From positions 310,001 to 374,000 of the forward strand of contig NZ_CP101806.1 of the NCBI RefSeq assembly GCF_024498215.1: a stretch of DNA of 64,000 nt. Reading direction: 5' to 3'. The position numbers and the translations under genes were made by a program. This document shows, one piece after another, positions 9,837 through 22,741 of this stretch (the stretch's first letter is position 1; every line of letters begins with the position of its first letter). The notes beneath the pieces were generated by a model. It saw only the letters and a list, made by a program, of their open reading frames with translations. It did not search any database and was not told the origin of the DNA. The stretch is from Mycoplasmopsis caviae. Lineage in GTDB: Bacteria > Bacillota_I > Bacilli_A > Mycoplasmatales > Metamycoplasmataceae.

Positions 9837-11129
9837 AAAAAAGCACCCGTCGAAAATAAAAAAGATATATCAAATAGAAATGACAAAACAGATATAAAAA
9901 AAGTCGATAGAAAAATTTTAAAAAATAAATCAAAAGTTATTTGAGATGACAAAATAACCATTGGTTATAAAACAAGTAATTTTGGATTTGAAAAAATTCA
10001 GCCAGCAGATAATAAATCACAAAAAGACAAATTTCTAGAATTATTAACTAAAAGATTTAAGGAATTTCAACAAAAGGATGAAACACTTAGGAAGCTACCT
10101 AGTGTATCATTTGAACTAAAAAGGAGATACCAGGATAATCAATTATATAATGATTTAAAAGCTAATAATTCAGAAAATGTTGATCTTGGAATTGTTTCAT
10201 ATTCTCTTTTTTCTTCATCATTGAAAAATGATGAAGATTACAACAATTTATTACCTATTATTGCTCAAACATCAACATTAAAATTCAAATGATATGACGG
10301 TGCATCAGTTGATGACTTTGCTTATTATGTTGATGGCAAATCAAATGACAAGTTAAGAAAACTTGCAGACAAGCAAAATGATACACAATTTAAGAAATAT
10401 GAATATCCTGAATGGTATAAATATGAGAGTGAATTAAAATGAGATGGAAGTAAGTACAAATTATTTCACGATGAAAATGATACAGCGTTTACAAAGCATT
10501 CTGCAATTCTCATTTCAGGTGATGATGCTAAGCGTGGCGAAATTATAAGTGCTTGAGAAAACAAAAACTGAGATAAGTTTAAAAGTTTTGGTTTAATTTA
10601 TGAAGATAAACAAACTGATAAAAAATACAAATACCATTATGTGTTGTTAGCATGACATTTTAATAAATCAATAGAACAAATTAGCAGAGATATTAAAAGT
10701 AGAACGAATCTTAATGTTTTAAAAGTTGGAAACATGAAGTATGGCTTTAATGTTTCTGTAAATAACAAAAGTTACCATATAGGTTTTGATGAGGCGGGTG
10801 CTTTTAGTTGAACGAAAAGTGAAAAAAATTCTAAAAACTATGTTGCTGCTAATTATCCTAAATCTCATATTCGCAATTTAATCTATACTAATCCAGTTCC
10901 AAATGATTTAGTAATTAGTAGAAATGGGCTTGATATAAAACAAAAAAAACTATTAATTAAGGCACTAACATCATTATCCATCGACGAAAATATTTTTGGC
11001 CATTATACCGGTTACAATAGATTTCACGAACTTTCCTTTGAAAATTTCAAGAGAATGTTGTCTTTTCAAAAGTTTGCTGAATCGAGCACAACAGATTATA
11101 AAGAACTAAAAAAACCAGATTTTAAATAG
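9762..11129 (+). CDS. Substrate-binding lipoprotein, p37/Cypl-like (thiamine- or phosphonate-type ABC binding protein)
   Basis: A 455-residue lipoprotein. The signal peptide ends in LFLASSC, with Cys23 as the lipidated residue, so it is anchored outside the membrane. The body shows features I associate with the mycoplasma p37/Cypl thiamine-pyrophosphate binding proteins and PhnD-like binding proteins: a FLELLTKRFKEF helix, VDLGIVSYSLF, an internal AILISGDDAKRG and a C-terminal GHYTGYNRF. No ATPase or permease gene follows; the gene is single, with a terminator and a convergent neighbour. The family call is from recalled patterns and may be wrong at the ligand level. RBS AAAAGGAG precedes the ATG. 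Confidence 0.5.
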
Positions 11130-11148
11130 GTGTTAAACTTAACAAAAA

Positions 11149-11187
11149 ACTAATATTGCCTTATAATGAACAATATTAGTTTTTTTA
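11149..11187. terminator. Bidirectional terminator between convergent lipoprotein genes
   Basis: Perfect 10-bp stem ACTAATATTG (11149-11158) / CAATATTAGT (11171-11180) with T-run 11180-11186 on the plus side and A-run on the other side, located between the stops at 11129 and 11190. Confidence 0.8.
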
Positions 11188-11189
11188 GC

Positions 11190-12588
11190 TTAATTTATCA
11201 TGTTTCTTTTTGCACGTATACGCTCTAGAAAACTTTTAATTTCAGCATTAATGTATTTTTTTTCAAAACTAGATAGGTCATTTAATACTTTCTCAGTTAT
11301 TCTTTCTAGTTCATTTTTTGACTCAATATTATAATTCTTAATATTTTCTTCATTAATAAATAGTGAATATTCATTAGATGAATTATAAATTTTCATTAAT
11401 TCTTCTTTATTTTGCAAATTTGTAATTTTATTTTCAATGCTTTTAATTTCATCAAAAACTTTTTGTCATTGTTTAAGATATTCATTATATTCAGTTTTTA
11501 ATGAATCAGTTTCATTTACAAAAGTTGCTTTTTGATTAGATATATTTTCTTTAATTTCTGACAATTTGTTTACTATTTGATCAGTTGAAAGATTTGATAA
11601 TGATTCATCTTCAAGTTTAATGAGTTCAGCATTGATCTTTTGTTTTAAATCATTAATTTTACCTTCAAAAAGTTTTTTGCCATTTTTTTCTTTAAATAAT
11701 TCTTCATAATTTTTGGCATTTTCAATATCTTGAATGACATTTTCAATTTTCGCTTTATTCAACTTTGCTTTTTCTTGTGATGCTTTTAATTCTTCTAATG
11801 CTTTTTTGTACTCGTTGATTTCTTTGTTTGAAAGAGACAACTTCTTAACTTTAGCAATTTGACTCTCAAGTTCGCTTTTTAGTGATGCAAAGTATTTCTT
11901 GTTTTCAAATTTTTCAATTTCTAACTCTGCTACTTTAATTTCGCTGTCAAGTTGTTCTTTTGCTTGTCTATTTATATTTGTAATTTCTGATGCAAGTTTA
12001 TTTTTAATACTATCTAAACTTTCTTCAGTTGCATTAGGTTTTGTTAATTCATTTTCAGCATCATTAATAATACTTTCCAATTTATCAAATGATATATCAG
12101 GATTATTTTTTTTAGATTGTTCTTTAAATTTTTTAGCTTCAATAATTAAATTATTCAATTCATTTTTAACTTGATTATATCTTTTAACTTTTTGTTCCTT
12201 ATCGACTTTTAATTTATTATATTGCAATTCTAATTCAGTAATTTTATTATCAACTTTATCTTTTGATTGGTTTACTTCTTCAAGCGATGTGTCTTCCTTA
12301 GTTAATAAAGGTTCATGTGTTTTGATTGTTTCATCAGAAGATTTTTTGAGTTCATTTAGTGTTTCACGTGTATATTTTTTGTTATTAGTTTTAAGAATTT
12401 CGATAGATCTTTTTAGTTTAGCTTTTGCACTTTTTATTATTTCGCTTTGTGTTTGTTTGTTTGTTTGTTTGTGGTGTTGGATTATTTTTACTCTTGTCAT
12501 TACATTGAGCCGCAATGAGTGGTAATGCACCAACAAGACCACAAGCAGGAATAATTAATTTATTTAACCTTAAAGATTTCTTTTTCAT
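11190..12588 (-). pseudogene. Phase-variable coiled-coil lipoprotein, currently OFF by frameshift in (TTTG)5
   Basis: Translation starts at 12588 (MKKKSLRLNK; purine-rich GAGAG upstream). The signal peptide reaches a lipobox IAAQC with Cys29. About 15 residues later the frame enters a CAAA repeat (minus strand of TTTG, 12452-12471) and ends at 12418 after 56 residues. Downstream, a frame offset by one base is open for some 430 more residues: Lys/Glu/Leu-rich heptads, almost entirely coiled coil, ending at 11190. Loss of one 4-bp unit, or gain of two, joins the two frames into a 464-residue lipoprotein. This is the arrangement of slipped-strand phase variation rather than plain decay. I do not recognise the family beyond 'coiled-coil surface lipoprotein'. 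Confidence 0.82.
12452..12471 (-). repeat. (TTTG)5 tetranucleotide tract controlling lipoprotein frame
   Basis: Five perfect TTTG units, preceded by an imperfect TTTGTG. It lies inside the lipoprotein gene just after the lipobox. Distance arithmetic (start 12588, downstream frame at 12542, 46 nt apart) gives a one-base offset, so four or seven units would be ON and five is OFF. Confidence 0.9.
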
Positions 12589-12791
12589 TTTAATATACTC
12601 TCTTTCATTAATAATAAATTTCAAATTTAATGTAAACACTATTATACATACAGACAACAAAAATGATAGAAAATACTTGCTTCCAGCATATGTTTGTGTT
12701 CAAAACCTAATTTTAATTTATATAAAAAAACCAAAAAGACCTATAAAACAGCCTTTTTGGTAAATTTAAATTTTTGTAAAAAATTTACAAT
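12589..12791. other. Intergenic region: lipoprotein promoter side and pip terminator
   Basis: About 200 bp. It holds the upstream region of the phase-variable lipoprotein and the hairpin at 12730-12761. No convincing coding frame is present; the open frames here are chance frames. Confidence 0.5.
12730..12761 (-). terminator. Intrinsic terminator of pip, with CTATAAAACAG loop
   Basis: Perfect 9-bp stem ACCAAAAAG (12730-12738) / CTTTTTGGT (12753-12761) whose loop holds CTATAAAACAG (12741-12751). On the minus strand it is followed by seven Ts. It is one member of the recurrent hairpin family described under findings. Confidence 0.75.
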
Positions 12792-13733
12792 TTATTTTCT
12801 AATTATGTTAGTAATCTTAATTAATTCCTTTGTAATGCCAACTTCTCTTTGAGTATGAGCAGACTTTTTGACCATAATTAAATGAGAATTGTTTAGATTT
12901 TTATGAAGATCATAGGCATTAACAGGTGGACAAATTAAGTCATATTCACCATGAACAATAAAAGTTTCAATGTCTTTAATTTTGTCAACATTGTTCAAAA
13001 TATAATTTTCCTCAAAGAAACAATTGTTTACAAAATAATGGTTCTCAATTATTGAAATTTCATATGTAGATTTTATATTTTTAGGTTCTTTATAAGGCCT
13101 TTCATTCAGATAAAGCAATGATGATTCTCATTTTGTCCACTCAATTAATGCCCTATGTCTTAGAATTTCATTGTTTGAGTGCATATATTTGTGATATGAA
13201 TTAATTATGTTTTTCTTCTCTTTGTTCTTTAATATTGAAGTAAATTCTGCAAAGCCTTTTGGCTTAATATAACTTGCTCCCTCTTGGTATAATCAATTAA
13301 TATCGCTTTTACGTGCTAAAAATACACCTCTAAGTATTAACTTGTCAACTCTTTTAGGATAACTAATTGCATAAGATAAGGATAATGTCGTTCCCCATGA
13401 ACCGCCAAAAAGAATTCATTTCTCTATCTTCAATTCTTTTCTAATTGCTTCCATATCACTAATTAAATCTCATGTTGTGTTGCCTTTTAATTCCATGCTT
13501 GGAGTACTTTTGCCACAACCCCTTTGGTCAAATAATACTATTTTATAGTATTTTGGATCGAAATATCTTCTGCATTGTTTACTAAATCCACCACCTGGAC
13601 CACCATGAACATATACAACTGGAACACCATTTGGATTGCCACAAACTTCATAATAAATTTGATGTATATCATCAACCTTTAAATAACCTTTTTGATAAGG
13701 TTCAATTTCTGGATATAAATATTTTCTATACAT
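12792..13733 (-). CDS. pip: Prolyl iminopeptidase (S33 alpha/beta hydrolase)
   Basis: A 313-residue cytosolic aminopeptidase that removes N-terminal proline from peptides, fitting an organism living on imported peptides. The oxyanion motif HGGPGGGFS is near residue 44, DQRGCGKS follows, and the nucleophile elbow is GGSWGTTLSLSYA. The late EYDLICPP segment carries the catalytic Asp, and SAHTQREV likely the His. Length and order match the family. UGA-Trp codons break the frame under the standard code. It stands alone between two terminators. Confidence 0.92.
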
Positions 13734-13782
13734 AGTTTAATTTTATTACTTTCATGTAACACCTATATAATTAATTTTAAAA

Positions 13783-13815
13783 ATGAACTCTAACAAATGC
13801 TAAAGTTCATTTTAT
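13783..13815 (-). terminator. Intrinsic terminator of the pyrG-ileS-lspA operon
   Basis: Stem AAAATGAACT / AGTTCATTTT (10 bp) directly after the lspA stop; on the minus strand the stem is followed by further Ts. Confidence 0.7.
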
Positions 13816-14546
13816 TATTCATCCTTGTCATCTTTTATTTCATTATTTATGTTTTCTTCAACATTATTATTTTTGTTATCTTCTTGTACTATTTTATCAA
13901 TTATTTCTATATTTTCTTTTTCTTTATTGGTTCTAATTTTTTCAATAAATATTTCGGTAAAAATAAAGATAACTAATGAAATACAGCCTACAACGATACA
14001 GACATCAGCAAAGTTAAAAGTCCCAAGTGTTCTACCACTTCATTTTTCAACAAATGGTACAAAAAAGATATCTTTAACCATCATATTAAATAGAAAGCGA
14101 TCTAACATATTTCCAAAATCACCTGCTCAAATTATGGCACAAATAATAATAGTTGATAAATGTTTTGATAATAGCGGAATTGTTAATAGTCCAATTAAAA
14201 TTATTATGCTTAAAAATTGAATAAATATCAATGGACCGCGTTTATGTTCAGCACTTGGAATAAAGGTAACTCCATAGTGTCCAACAGACCTTACGCCAAT
14301 TAATGTTCCTTGATATGTTGTATCATTTGAACCGCCAGTATGAGCACTATTTCACTCAAATAAAAAAGTTTTTGTTAATTGGTCAATTAATATTGCAGCA
14401 ATAGCAACACCAAGAAAAATTGCATAAGCAATAAGAATTTTTTTGTAATCATTTTTACAATGATCTACAAGCTTATTTCATCAATTTATAATTTTTTCTT
14501 TGAAAGATTCGTTTTGCGGATCAAGGCCATTATATTCTTTACTCAT
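13815..14546 (-). CDS. lspA: Lipoprotein signal peptidase (signal peptidase II)
   Basis: A 243-residue membrane protease that removes signal peptides from prolipoproteins, so it serves the four lipoproteins of this window among others. Four hydrophobic segments are visible, with the catalytic aspartates in GNMLDRF and FNFADVCI. An ILIDQLTKTFLF segment marks the first helix. The C-terminal 45 residues are an acidic, Asn/Glu-rich tail and the N-terminus is about 30 residues longer than in typical LspA. Its start overlaps the end of ileS by 8 bp; the ileS-lspA pair is common in bacteria. Confidence 0.92.
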
Positions 14547-17205
14547 TAAATACAACCTCATGACAAAGCGGACAAATATCATCTTTTATTTGAGAAGCCA
14601 TAAAGTGATTTCAACATCTTTGGCATTTAAGCGATTTAAATATTGAAACAGACATTTGAGCACCAAATTCAACTTTTCCAACCATTAAAAGTTGTCTTAA
14701 ATCTAAACATTTAATAAAGTCGCTGTCACTTTTAATTACAATTTTTGCTTCATTAGTTCTCTTAATTAATCCATCTTTGATTGCATTTTCAAGTAACAAG
14801 TTTACCTCATCACGAAGTCTAAAGAACTCATCTCATTGACTTAAAACTTTTTCATCAGCATTTTTGGCGTCGCTAAATGATTCAAGGTGAACGCTATCAA
14901 GTTTATTAACTTTATTAAAGTTTTTGTAGGCATCCTCTGCTGTGGTAGGTAAAATAGGAGCAAGTGCAACAATTAGAAAGTCAACAATTTCATAGAGATT
15001 AGTTAATGTCATTAGTCTATTTATTGAATTTTTAGACTCAACATATAAAACATCTTTTGAAATGTTTAAATAGAAACTAGATAATTCAACTACATAATTG
15101 TTTAAAATCTTAATAACATTAATAAATTTGTAATCATCATAAGCCTCAATAACTTGTGCTTTAATTTTTTCTAATTGCTCTTTAATATAGGCGTGTACTC
15201 CAATTCTTTTTAGTTTTGGATCGTATTTAAAATCATTTAAGTTACCAAGTAAAAATTTAATAGTGTTTCTAATCTTACGATAGATTTCACTGTTTTGATT
15301 AATGATATTATCGCTAATACTTACATCATTTGAAAATTCAGAATTGGCAACTCACAAACGCAAAATATCCGCACCATTTTTAGTAATTATTTTCAAAGGG
15401 TCAACAACATTACCTTTTGATTTAGACATCTTTTCACCTTTGGCATCAAGAACAAAACCATGTGAAACTATATTTTTATAAGGTGCTTTACCATTATAAG
15501 CAACAGAGTTAATTAATGAAGAGTTAAATCAGCCTCTAAATTGGTCGCTACCCTCAAGATATAAATCATATGGCGTTTCTAAACCTTTGTCAATGTTTGC
15601 AGACATAAACGATGAACCTGAGTCAAACCAAACATCCATGATGTCATTTTCTTTTGTATAACCTTTGTTTTGATATTTTTTAGGTAACAATTCATCAGCA
15701 CTCTTTTTGTATCAAATATCACTACCATTTTTTTCCACAAGTTTAATAATATGGTCAAAAATATCTTCTTTAAGTACTGGTTTTTTATTTTTGTCATAGA
15801 AGATAATAATTGGAACACCTCAGGTTCTTTGACGACTAATAGTTCAGTCATCTCGGTCAACTATCATGTTGCTTAAACGTTTTTTAGCTCAATCTGGATA
15901 TGTTTTGACTTTTTCTAATTCGCTCAAGATTTGGTCTTTGACTTTGTTAATTGAAACAAATCATTGAGGAGTGCCTCTGAATAAAATTGGTTTATGAGTA
16001 CGTCAATCATGTGGATATGAGTGAGTAATTGAGCCATCTAATAATAAGTTTTTTGAATTAGTTAATTCATTAATAATTAGTGCATTAGCTTTTTCATAAA
16101 ATAAACCTTCATATGAGCCACCGTCTTTATTGATTTTTCCATCGTCTTCGATGTGCATAATCATTTTAAGTGAATTTTTAATTCCAATTTGGAAGTCATC
16201 TTCACCAAAAAGTGGTGCTATATGAACAAGACCACTACCACTCTCAAGACTAACGTGATGACCTAAAACCACAGGGCAAATATTTCTATTAAGCATACTT
16301 GTATATTGCATGTTTATAATTTCTTGGCTACTAAAAGTATTGGTTATTTTGTAGTTTTCTCAACCTAATTGAGCAGTCACTTTTTCAACTAACTCATTTG
16401 CAAAAATATAACCTTTTTTGTTATATTCAACTCTAGAATATTGAATATCTTGGCCGACTGCAACAGCAGCGTTAGCTAGTAGAGTTCATGGCGTTGTTGT
16501 TCAAATTACCAAATAGTCACCTTTTTTAATTTTTTGACTTTCCAAATTATCGCTGATTTCGAAAGATACATATATTGAAGGTGATTTAAAATCTTTATAA
16601 ACAACTTCAGCCTCAGCTAGTGCTGATTGACTAGAAGGTGATCAGTAAACAGGTTTCAATCCTTTATAGATTAAGCCACTAAAAACCATTTTTTTAAATA
16701 GTCTTAATTGCTGTGCTTCAAATTTTGGGTCCATTGTAATGTAGTATTTTTTAAAGTCGCATAAAAGTTGCATACATTTGAATTGCTCAGCTTGCTTGTT
16801 AACTTGATCTTGAGCATAAAGAGCTGCTTTTTGTCTTAGATCAATTACACTTAATTCATTTTTCTTTAGGTGTGCTTCTTCAAGCATTTTGTGTTCAATA
16901 GGTAGTCCATGTGTATCTCAACCAGGTACATATGGAGTATAAAAACCTCTTAGTGATTTGTAGCGAATTACAATATCTTTAAGAATTTTGTTTAATGCAT
17001 GACCAATATGCAAGTTACCATTGGCATACGGTGGGCCGTCATGAAGAATAAAAGGAGTATTCTTTTTGTTTTTCTTTAAAATTTTTTCATATATTTTGTT
17101 ATCTTCTCATTCTTTTCGAAATTCAGGCTCCTTTGTTGTCAAATTAGCTCTCATATCAAAGTTAGTTTGAGGCATATTTAGTGTCTTTTTGTAGTCTATT
17201 GACAT
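14539..17205 (-). CDS. ileS: Isoleucyl-tRNA synthetase
   Basis: An 888-residue class I synthetase charging tRNA-Ile. The nucleotide-binding HIGH is at residues 66-69 ([11 protein letters not shown]) and KMSKS is in [16 protein letters not shown]. The CP1 editing domain includes [17 protein letters not shown]. The C-terminal zinc site is CQRCWNH with CPLCHE, the bacterial zinc-binding form. It contains many UGA-Trp codons. It begins 9 bp after the pyrG stop and overlaps lspA by 8 bp, so pyrG-ileS-lspA is one operon. Confidence 0.97.
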
Positions 17206-17214
17206 TATAATCTC

Positions 17215-18825
17215 CTATTTTTTGTTTTTAATTATTGCTTTGAAGAAGTGATCAAAAAGCGGGTTAGAGGCTAGAACTCTTGTACTAAATTCTGGGTGGT
17301 ATTGAACACCTAAATAAAAAGGGTGCTTCTTAACTTCACAAATCTCTGCTACTCTTCGACTTGGATGAGTTGCACTAAAGACAAATTCATCATCTTGCAA
17401 TTTATCTACATATTGTGGACTAATTTCATATCTGTGTCTGTGGCGTTCATAAAAAACTTTATTACCATAAATTTCCTGAGCCAACGTACCATCTTTTGCC
17501 AAAACTTGATCTTCACCAAGTCGTAAAGTACCACCAATGGCCATTTTGTCTCCATTTTCATAAAATGGTGTCAAAACAAAAGTTTGTTCAATGTTGCCCT
17601 GAGCAAATTCCTTGCTAGTGGCATTTTTAATACCAATTGCTCTTGCTTGAGCAACTGCCATAACTTGAAAACCTAGGCAAATACCCAATGTTGGAATTTT
17701 GTGTTCCCTAGTATAAGTTGCTACATTAACTTTTGATTCAAAACCTCTAGCACCAAAACCAGGGAGAATCATTACACCGTCATGTGATTTTGTTAAACTT
17801 TCAATATTTTTGCTGTTTACTAAATCAGCATCAATTAAGTCATAGTTTAGTTCAACATTTTGATGCGCAGCTGCAATTTTTAGCGAAGAAATAATTGATA
17901 AATAAGCATCTTCTAATTCAGTATATTTGCCGACTAATAATAAGGAAATTTTGTGTTTTCTATCTGCATGATATTTGTTTAGGAATTCTTTTCATTGACC
18001 ATAAACTGAGTCTTTAATTGCCTTTTTAATTCCAAAGTGGTTATATATTATTTTCAAAATATTTTGCTCATATAAAAACATTGGTATTTCATAAATACTA
18101 CTTTTGTCAGGGACTCCAATTACATGATTCGGGTCTAAAAATGAGGCTTCAGCAACCTTGTTGATTATTCTTTTGTCAACTTCGCCTTGGCTTCTTAAAA
18201 GTAAAACATTAGGATTGATTCCAAATGATCTAAGTGAAGCTATTGAAACTTGAGATGGTTTTGATTTGTATTCTTTTGATGCTGTTAGATAAGGTATGAA
18301 AGCTAAATGAGCAAAGAAGACACTTTTTGGATTTAGGCTTGCAAACTTACTGATTGCATAAATGTATGGATTACTTTCAATGTCTCCAACAGTACCACCA
18401 ATTTCAATTAGCATAAAATCAGGCTTTTGTTTTTTGGTTGTATTTTCAATGATATCAATTATTTCATCAATAACATGAGGCACTATTTGAACTGTTTTTC
18501 CGCCATATAAACCTTTTCGCTCTTTTTCAAAAAGACGAGTAAAAATTCTTCCGCTTGTGTAATTGCTTTCTCTTGTTAATTTAACATCAATAAATCTCTC
18601 ATAATGTCCAAGATCTAGGTCAGTTTCTCCACCATCAGCAGTCACAAAAACTTCACCATGTTCAATTGGACTCATTACCCCAGGATCAATGTTCAAATAT
18701 GGATCAAGTTTTAGAGCAAATACTTTAAAGCCTTGTGCCTTTAATAAGTTGCCAATACTTGCACTAGTAACACCTTTTCCTAACCCAGATAAAACGCCAC
18801 CAGTTGTTACTATAAATTTAGTCAC
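17215..18825 (-). CDS. pyrG: CTP synthase
   Basis: A 536-residue enzyme converting UTP to CTP with glutamine. The N-terminal amidoligase starts TKFIVTTGGVLSGLGKGV and has GHYERFID; the C-terminal class I glutamine amidotransferase has LGICLGFQ with nucleophile Cys383, and HPEFSTR near the end. Length matches the family. The start is GTG (18823-18825) with an excellent AAGGAGG six bases upstream. It is the first gene of the pyrG-ileS-lspA operon and is divergent from tex. Confidence 0.97.
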
Positions 18826-18934
18826 AATAAACCTCCTTATAATATAAGTCTTTAATAATTCTAATTTTAATTATATAACTAATTAATTATATTAATAATA
18901 AATAATTTTTGCATTAGTTTTTAATGTTTTAAAA

Positions 18935-18973
18935 TTTGACTAAAAGGTCTGTTTTATAGGTTTTTTAGTCAAA
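18935..18973. repeat. Hairpin of the CTATAAAACAG family between divergent genes
   Basis: Arms TTTGACTAAAA (18935-18945) and TTTTAGTCAAA (18963-18973), an 11-bp perfect stem whose loop contains CTGTTTTATAG (18949-18959). Both neighbours point away from it, so it cannot be the terminator of either one as drawn. Confidence 0.75.
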
Positions 18974-19092
18974 AAAATGGATATTTTTACATTAAAAAGA
19001 TAAATATATTTGATTTGTAGCAAATCTAATTTTAAAATAGTTATTTTGGTAAAAAACACCAAATTTTTAACATTTTTTAGTAAAAATATTAG

Positions 19093-19098
19093 TATAAT
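19093..19098 (+). promoter_or_regulatory. -10 box of tex
   Basis: TATAAT, 27 bp before the ATG, with the ribosome site between. No good -35 is seen, which is usual in mycoplasmas. Confidence 0.6.
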
Positions 19099-19125
19099 TA
19101 GCATATTAATTATTAGGAGGAAGAG

Positions 19126-21282
19126 ATGGATTTATCTAAAAAATTTGTTGCCCAAAAATTAAGTTTAAATGAGGAACAAGTTGAGGCAGTTCTTAAATTA
19201 TTTGACGAAGGAGCAACAGTGCCTTTTATTGCTCGTTATCGAAAGAATATAACTGGTGGACTTGATGAAGAAATAATTCAACAAATTGGAGATATGTATG
19301 TTTACAATGTTGAATTGAACAAAAGAAAAGAATCAATTATTGAGATTTTGAAGGAAAAAGGTCTACTTACAGATGAAATAGAAAATAAGCTAAGGCAAGC
19401 TGAAACAAAAGCAGAAGTTGAAAATATTTATGAACCATTTAAAGTAGGTAAGAAGACCAAAGCTAGTGAGGCAATAGCCCTAGGATTAGAACCACTAGCT
19501 AAAGCAATTATGGAAGCAAGTGATGAAAAATTTGACCCTTATCGCGAAGCAAAAAAATATTTAAATGATAGAGTTGCAACCGTTGAATTTGCTATTGAGC
19601 AAGCACAATTTATTATTAGTCAAATTATGTCTCAAGATCCACAAAACCGTGATTATGTAAAGGAACAAATTTACAACTTTGGATTTATAGTAACAAAAAT
19701 TAAGAAAAATGCCGAAGATGAAAAAGAAGTTTTTAAACAATATTATGATTATAAAGAAAGAGTGAAATTTATTCCTAATCATCGTGTTTTAGCTATTAGC
19801 AGAGGCGAAGATAAAAAAATTATAAGTTATGATATGACTTATAATTTAGCAAAAATTACTTATGATTTAGATAATAAATATTTCAAGATTAAGAGAACCG
19901 GAAAAATACTAAATGAATCATTAAAAGATAGTTTAGAACGTTTAATTTTGCCTTCAATTGTTCGTGAAATTAAGAGCGATTTGTTTGCAAGAGCTGAAAA
20001 GGAAGCAATTGTTCTTTTTGCTAACAATTTAGAAACTATGTTACTTTGACCAGCGGTTAAAGACAAAGTTGTAATGGCTATTGATCCTGCATTTGTTAAT
20101 GGTTGCAAAATTGCAATTTTAGACCCACAAGGTAAGTTTTTAAAAAAATCTATCATTTATCCTAATCCACCTCAAAAATTTGTTGAAAAAGCTAATGAAA
20201 TAGTTAATAGACTTTTAAGTGATTTTAAAGTTGATGTTATTGTTATTGGTAATGGAACTGCATCAAGAGAAACAGAAGAGTTTATTTCTAATTTATTAAA
20301 AGAAAGAGCAACAAGATTACCAAATCAAGATATTTCCTATGCAATTGTAAGTGAAGTTGGTGCCAGTGTTTATTCAGGTTCAAAATCAGCTAATGAAGAA
20401 TTTCCTGAATTTAGTATTGAAGAACGTTCAGCAGTAAATATAGGCCGACGTTATCAAGACCCCCTTAATGAATTAGTTAAAATTGATCCAAAATCAATTG
20501 GTGTTGGTCAATATCAACATGATGTTAATCAAAAAGATTTATCAAAAGCACTTGATTTTAAAGTTGATAAAGTAGTTAATATGGTAGGTGTTGATTTAAA
20601 CAGCGCTACAAAAGAAATATTATGCTACATCTCCGGATTAAGTAAAACATTAGCTCAAAATATAGTTGAATATCGTGAGAAAGTTAAAAAATTTAAAGAA
20701 AGAAAAGAGTTATTGAAAGTTAAGGGATTGGGCGAAAAAGCATATGAACAAGCAGTTGGTTTCTTAAGAATTCACGATTCGAAAAACTTTTATGATCGCA
20801 CTTCAATTCACCCAGAATCATATGAATTAGCTAACAAAATTGTTAATTATCTAAATATCGACTTGAATGAGATTGATATTAAGACAATTGAACAACAGGA
20901 TATTAAAAAACTTGCAAGTGATGTTGAATCAAATGAATATGATGTCAAATTAATATTAGATTCTTTAATTAATCCAACAAAAGATATTAGAGATGACAAA
21001 GACGGCTATATTCTTAAAAAAGATGTTCTCAAACTTGAAGATTTGAAAACCGATATGATTTTAGACGGCTCAGTTCAAAATATTACAGATTTTGGAATTT
21101 TTGTTTATATTGGTATTAAGCAAGCAGCTCTAATTCATATTTCTAATATGAAGAAAACAAAGGACCACTATATTTCTCATCCTAGCGAAGTAGTTAAAAC
21201 AGGTGATAACATCAAGATTCAAATTATTGAAATTGATAAAGAAAGAGAAAGAATTCAAGGAAAATTAATTTGAACAGAATAA
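19126..21282 (+). CDS. tex: Tex-family RNA-binding transcription accessory protein
   Basis: A 718-residue protein. The N-terminal Tex domain has EGATVPFIARYRKNITGGLD; a YqgF/RNase H-like domain has DPAFVNGCKIAILD and VIGNGTASRETE; helix-hairpin-helix segments include LSKTLAQNIVEYR and LLKVKGLGEKAYEQAVG; and a C-terminal S1 domain (ITDFGIFVYIGIKQAALIHI) binds RNA. Tex proteins act in transcription and RNA metabolism, but the exact task is not settled. It is monocistronic, converging on bgl across a shared terminator. Confidence 0.93.
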
Positions 21283-21294
21283 TCATAAATTAAT

Positions 21295-21321
21295 CAAAAA
21301 ATGGCAAGTTGCCATTTTTTC
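21295..21321. terminator. Shared terminator of tex and the phospho-beta-glucosidase operon
   Basis: Stem AAAAAATGGC / GCCATTTTTT with loop AAGTT, giving a T-run on both strands, between the convergent stops at 21282 and 21322. Confidence 0.75.
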
Positions 21322-22719
<1,398 letters not shown>

Positions 22720-22741
22720 TGTTAACTCCTTAAGTTATTAA

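Larger units (their letters stand above)
18826..19125. other. Divergent intergenic region between pyrG and tex
   Basis: 300 bp, no gene. It holds the pyrG ribosome site at its left end, the hairpin at 18935-18973, and a clear tex -10 box TATAAT at 19093-19098 with ribosome site TTAGGAGG at 19113-19120. Confidence 0.7.

Noticed and set aside
12418-12660. An independent small gene of about 80 codons upstream of the lipoprotein
   Set aside because: It is the true lipoprotein start plus its out-of-frame tail; the signal peptide, lipobox and repeat tract explain it.
18935-18973. Hairpin read as a rho-independent terminator
   Set aside because: It lies between divergent genes and lacks a T-run on either side, so neither neighbour can end there. 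Kept as a repeat.
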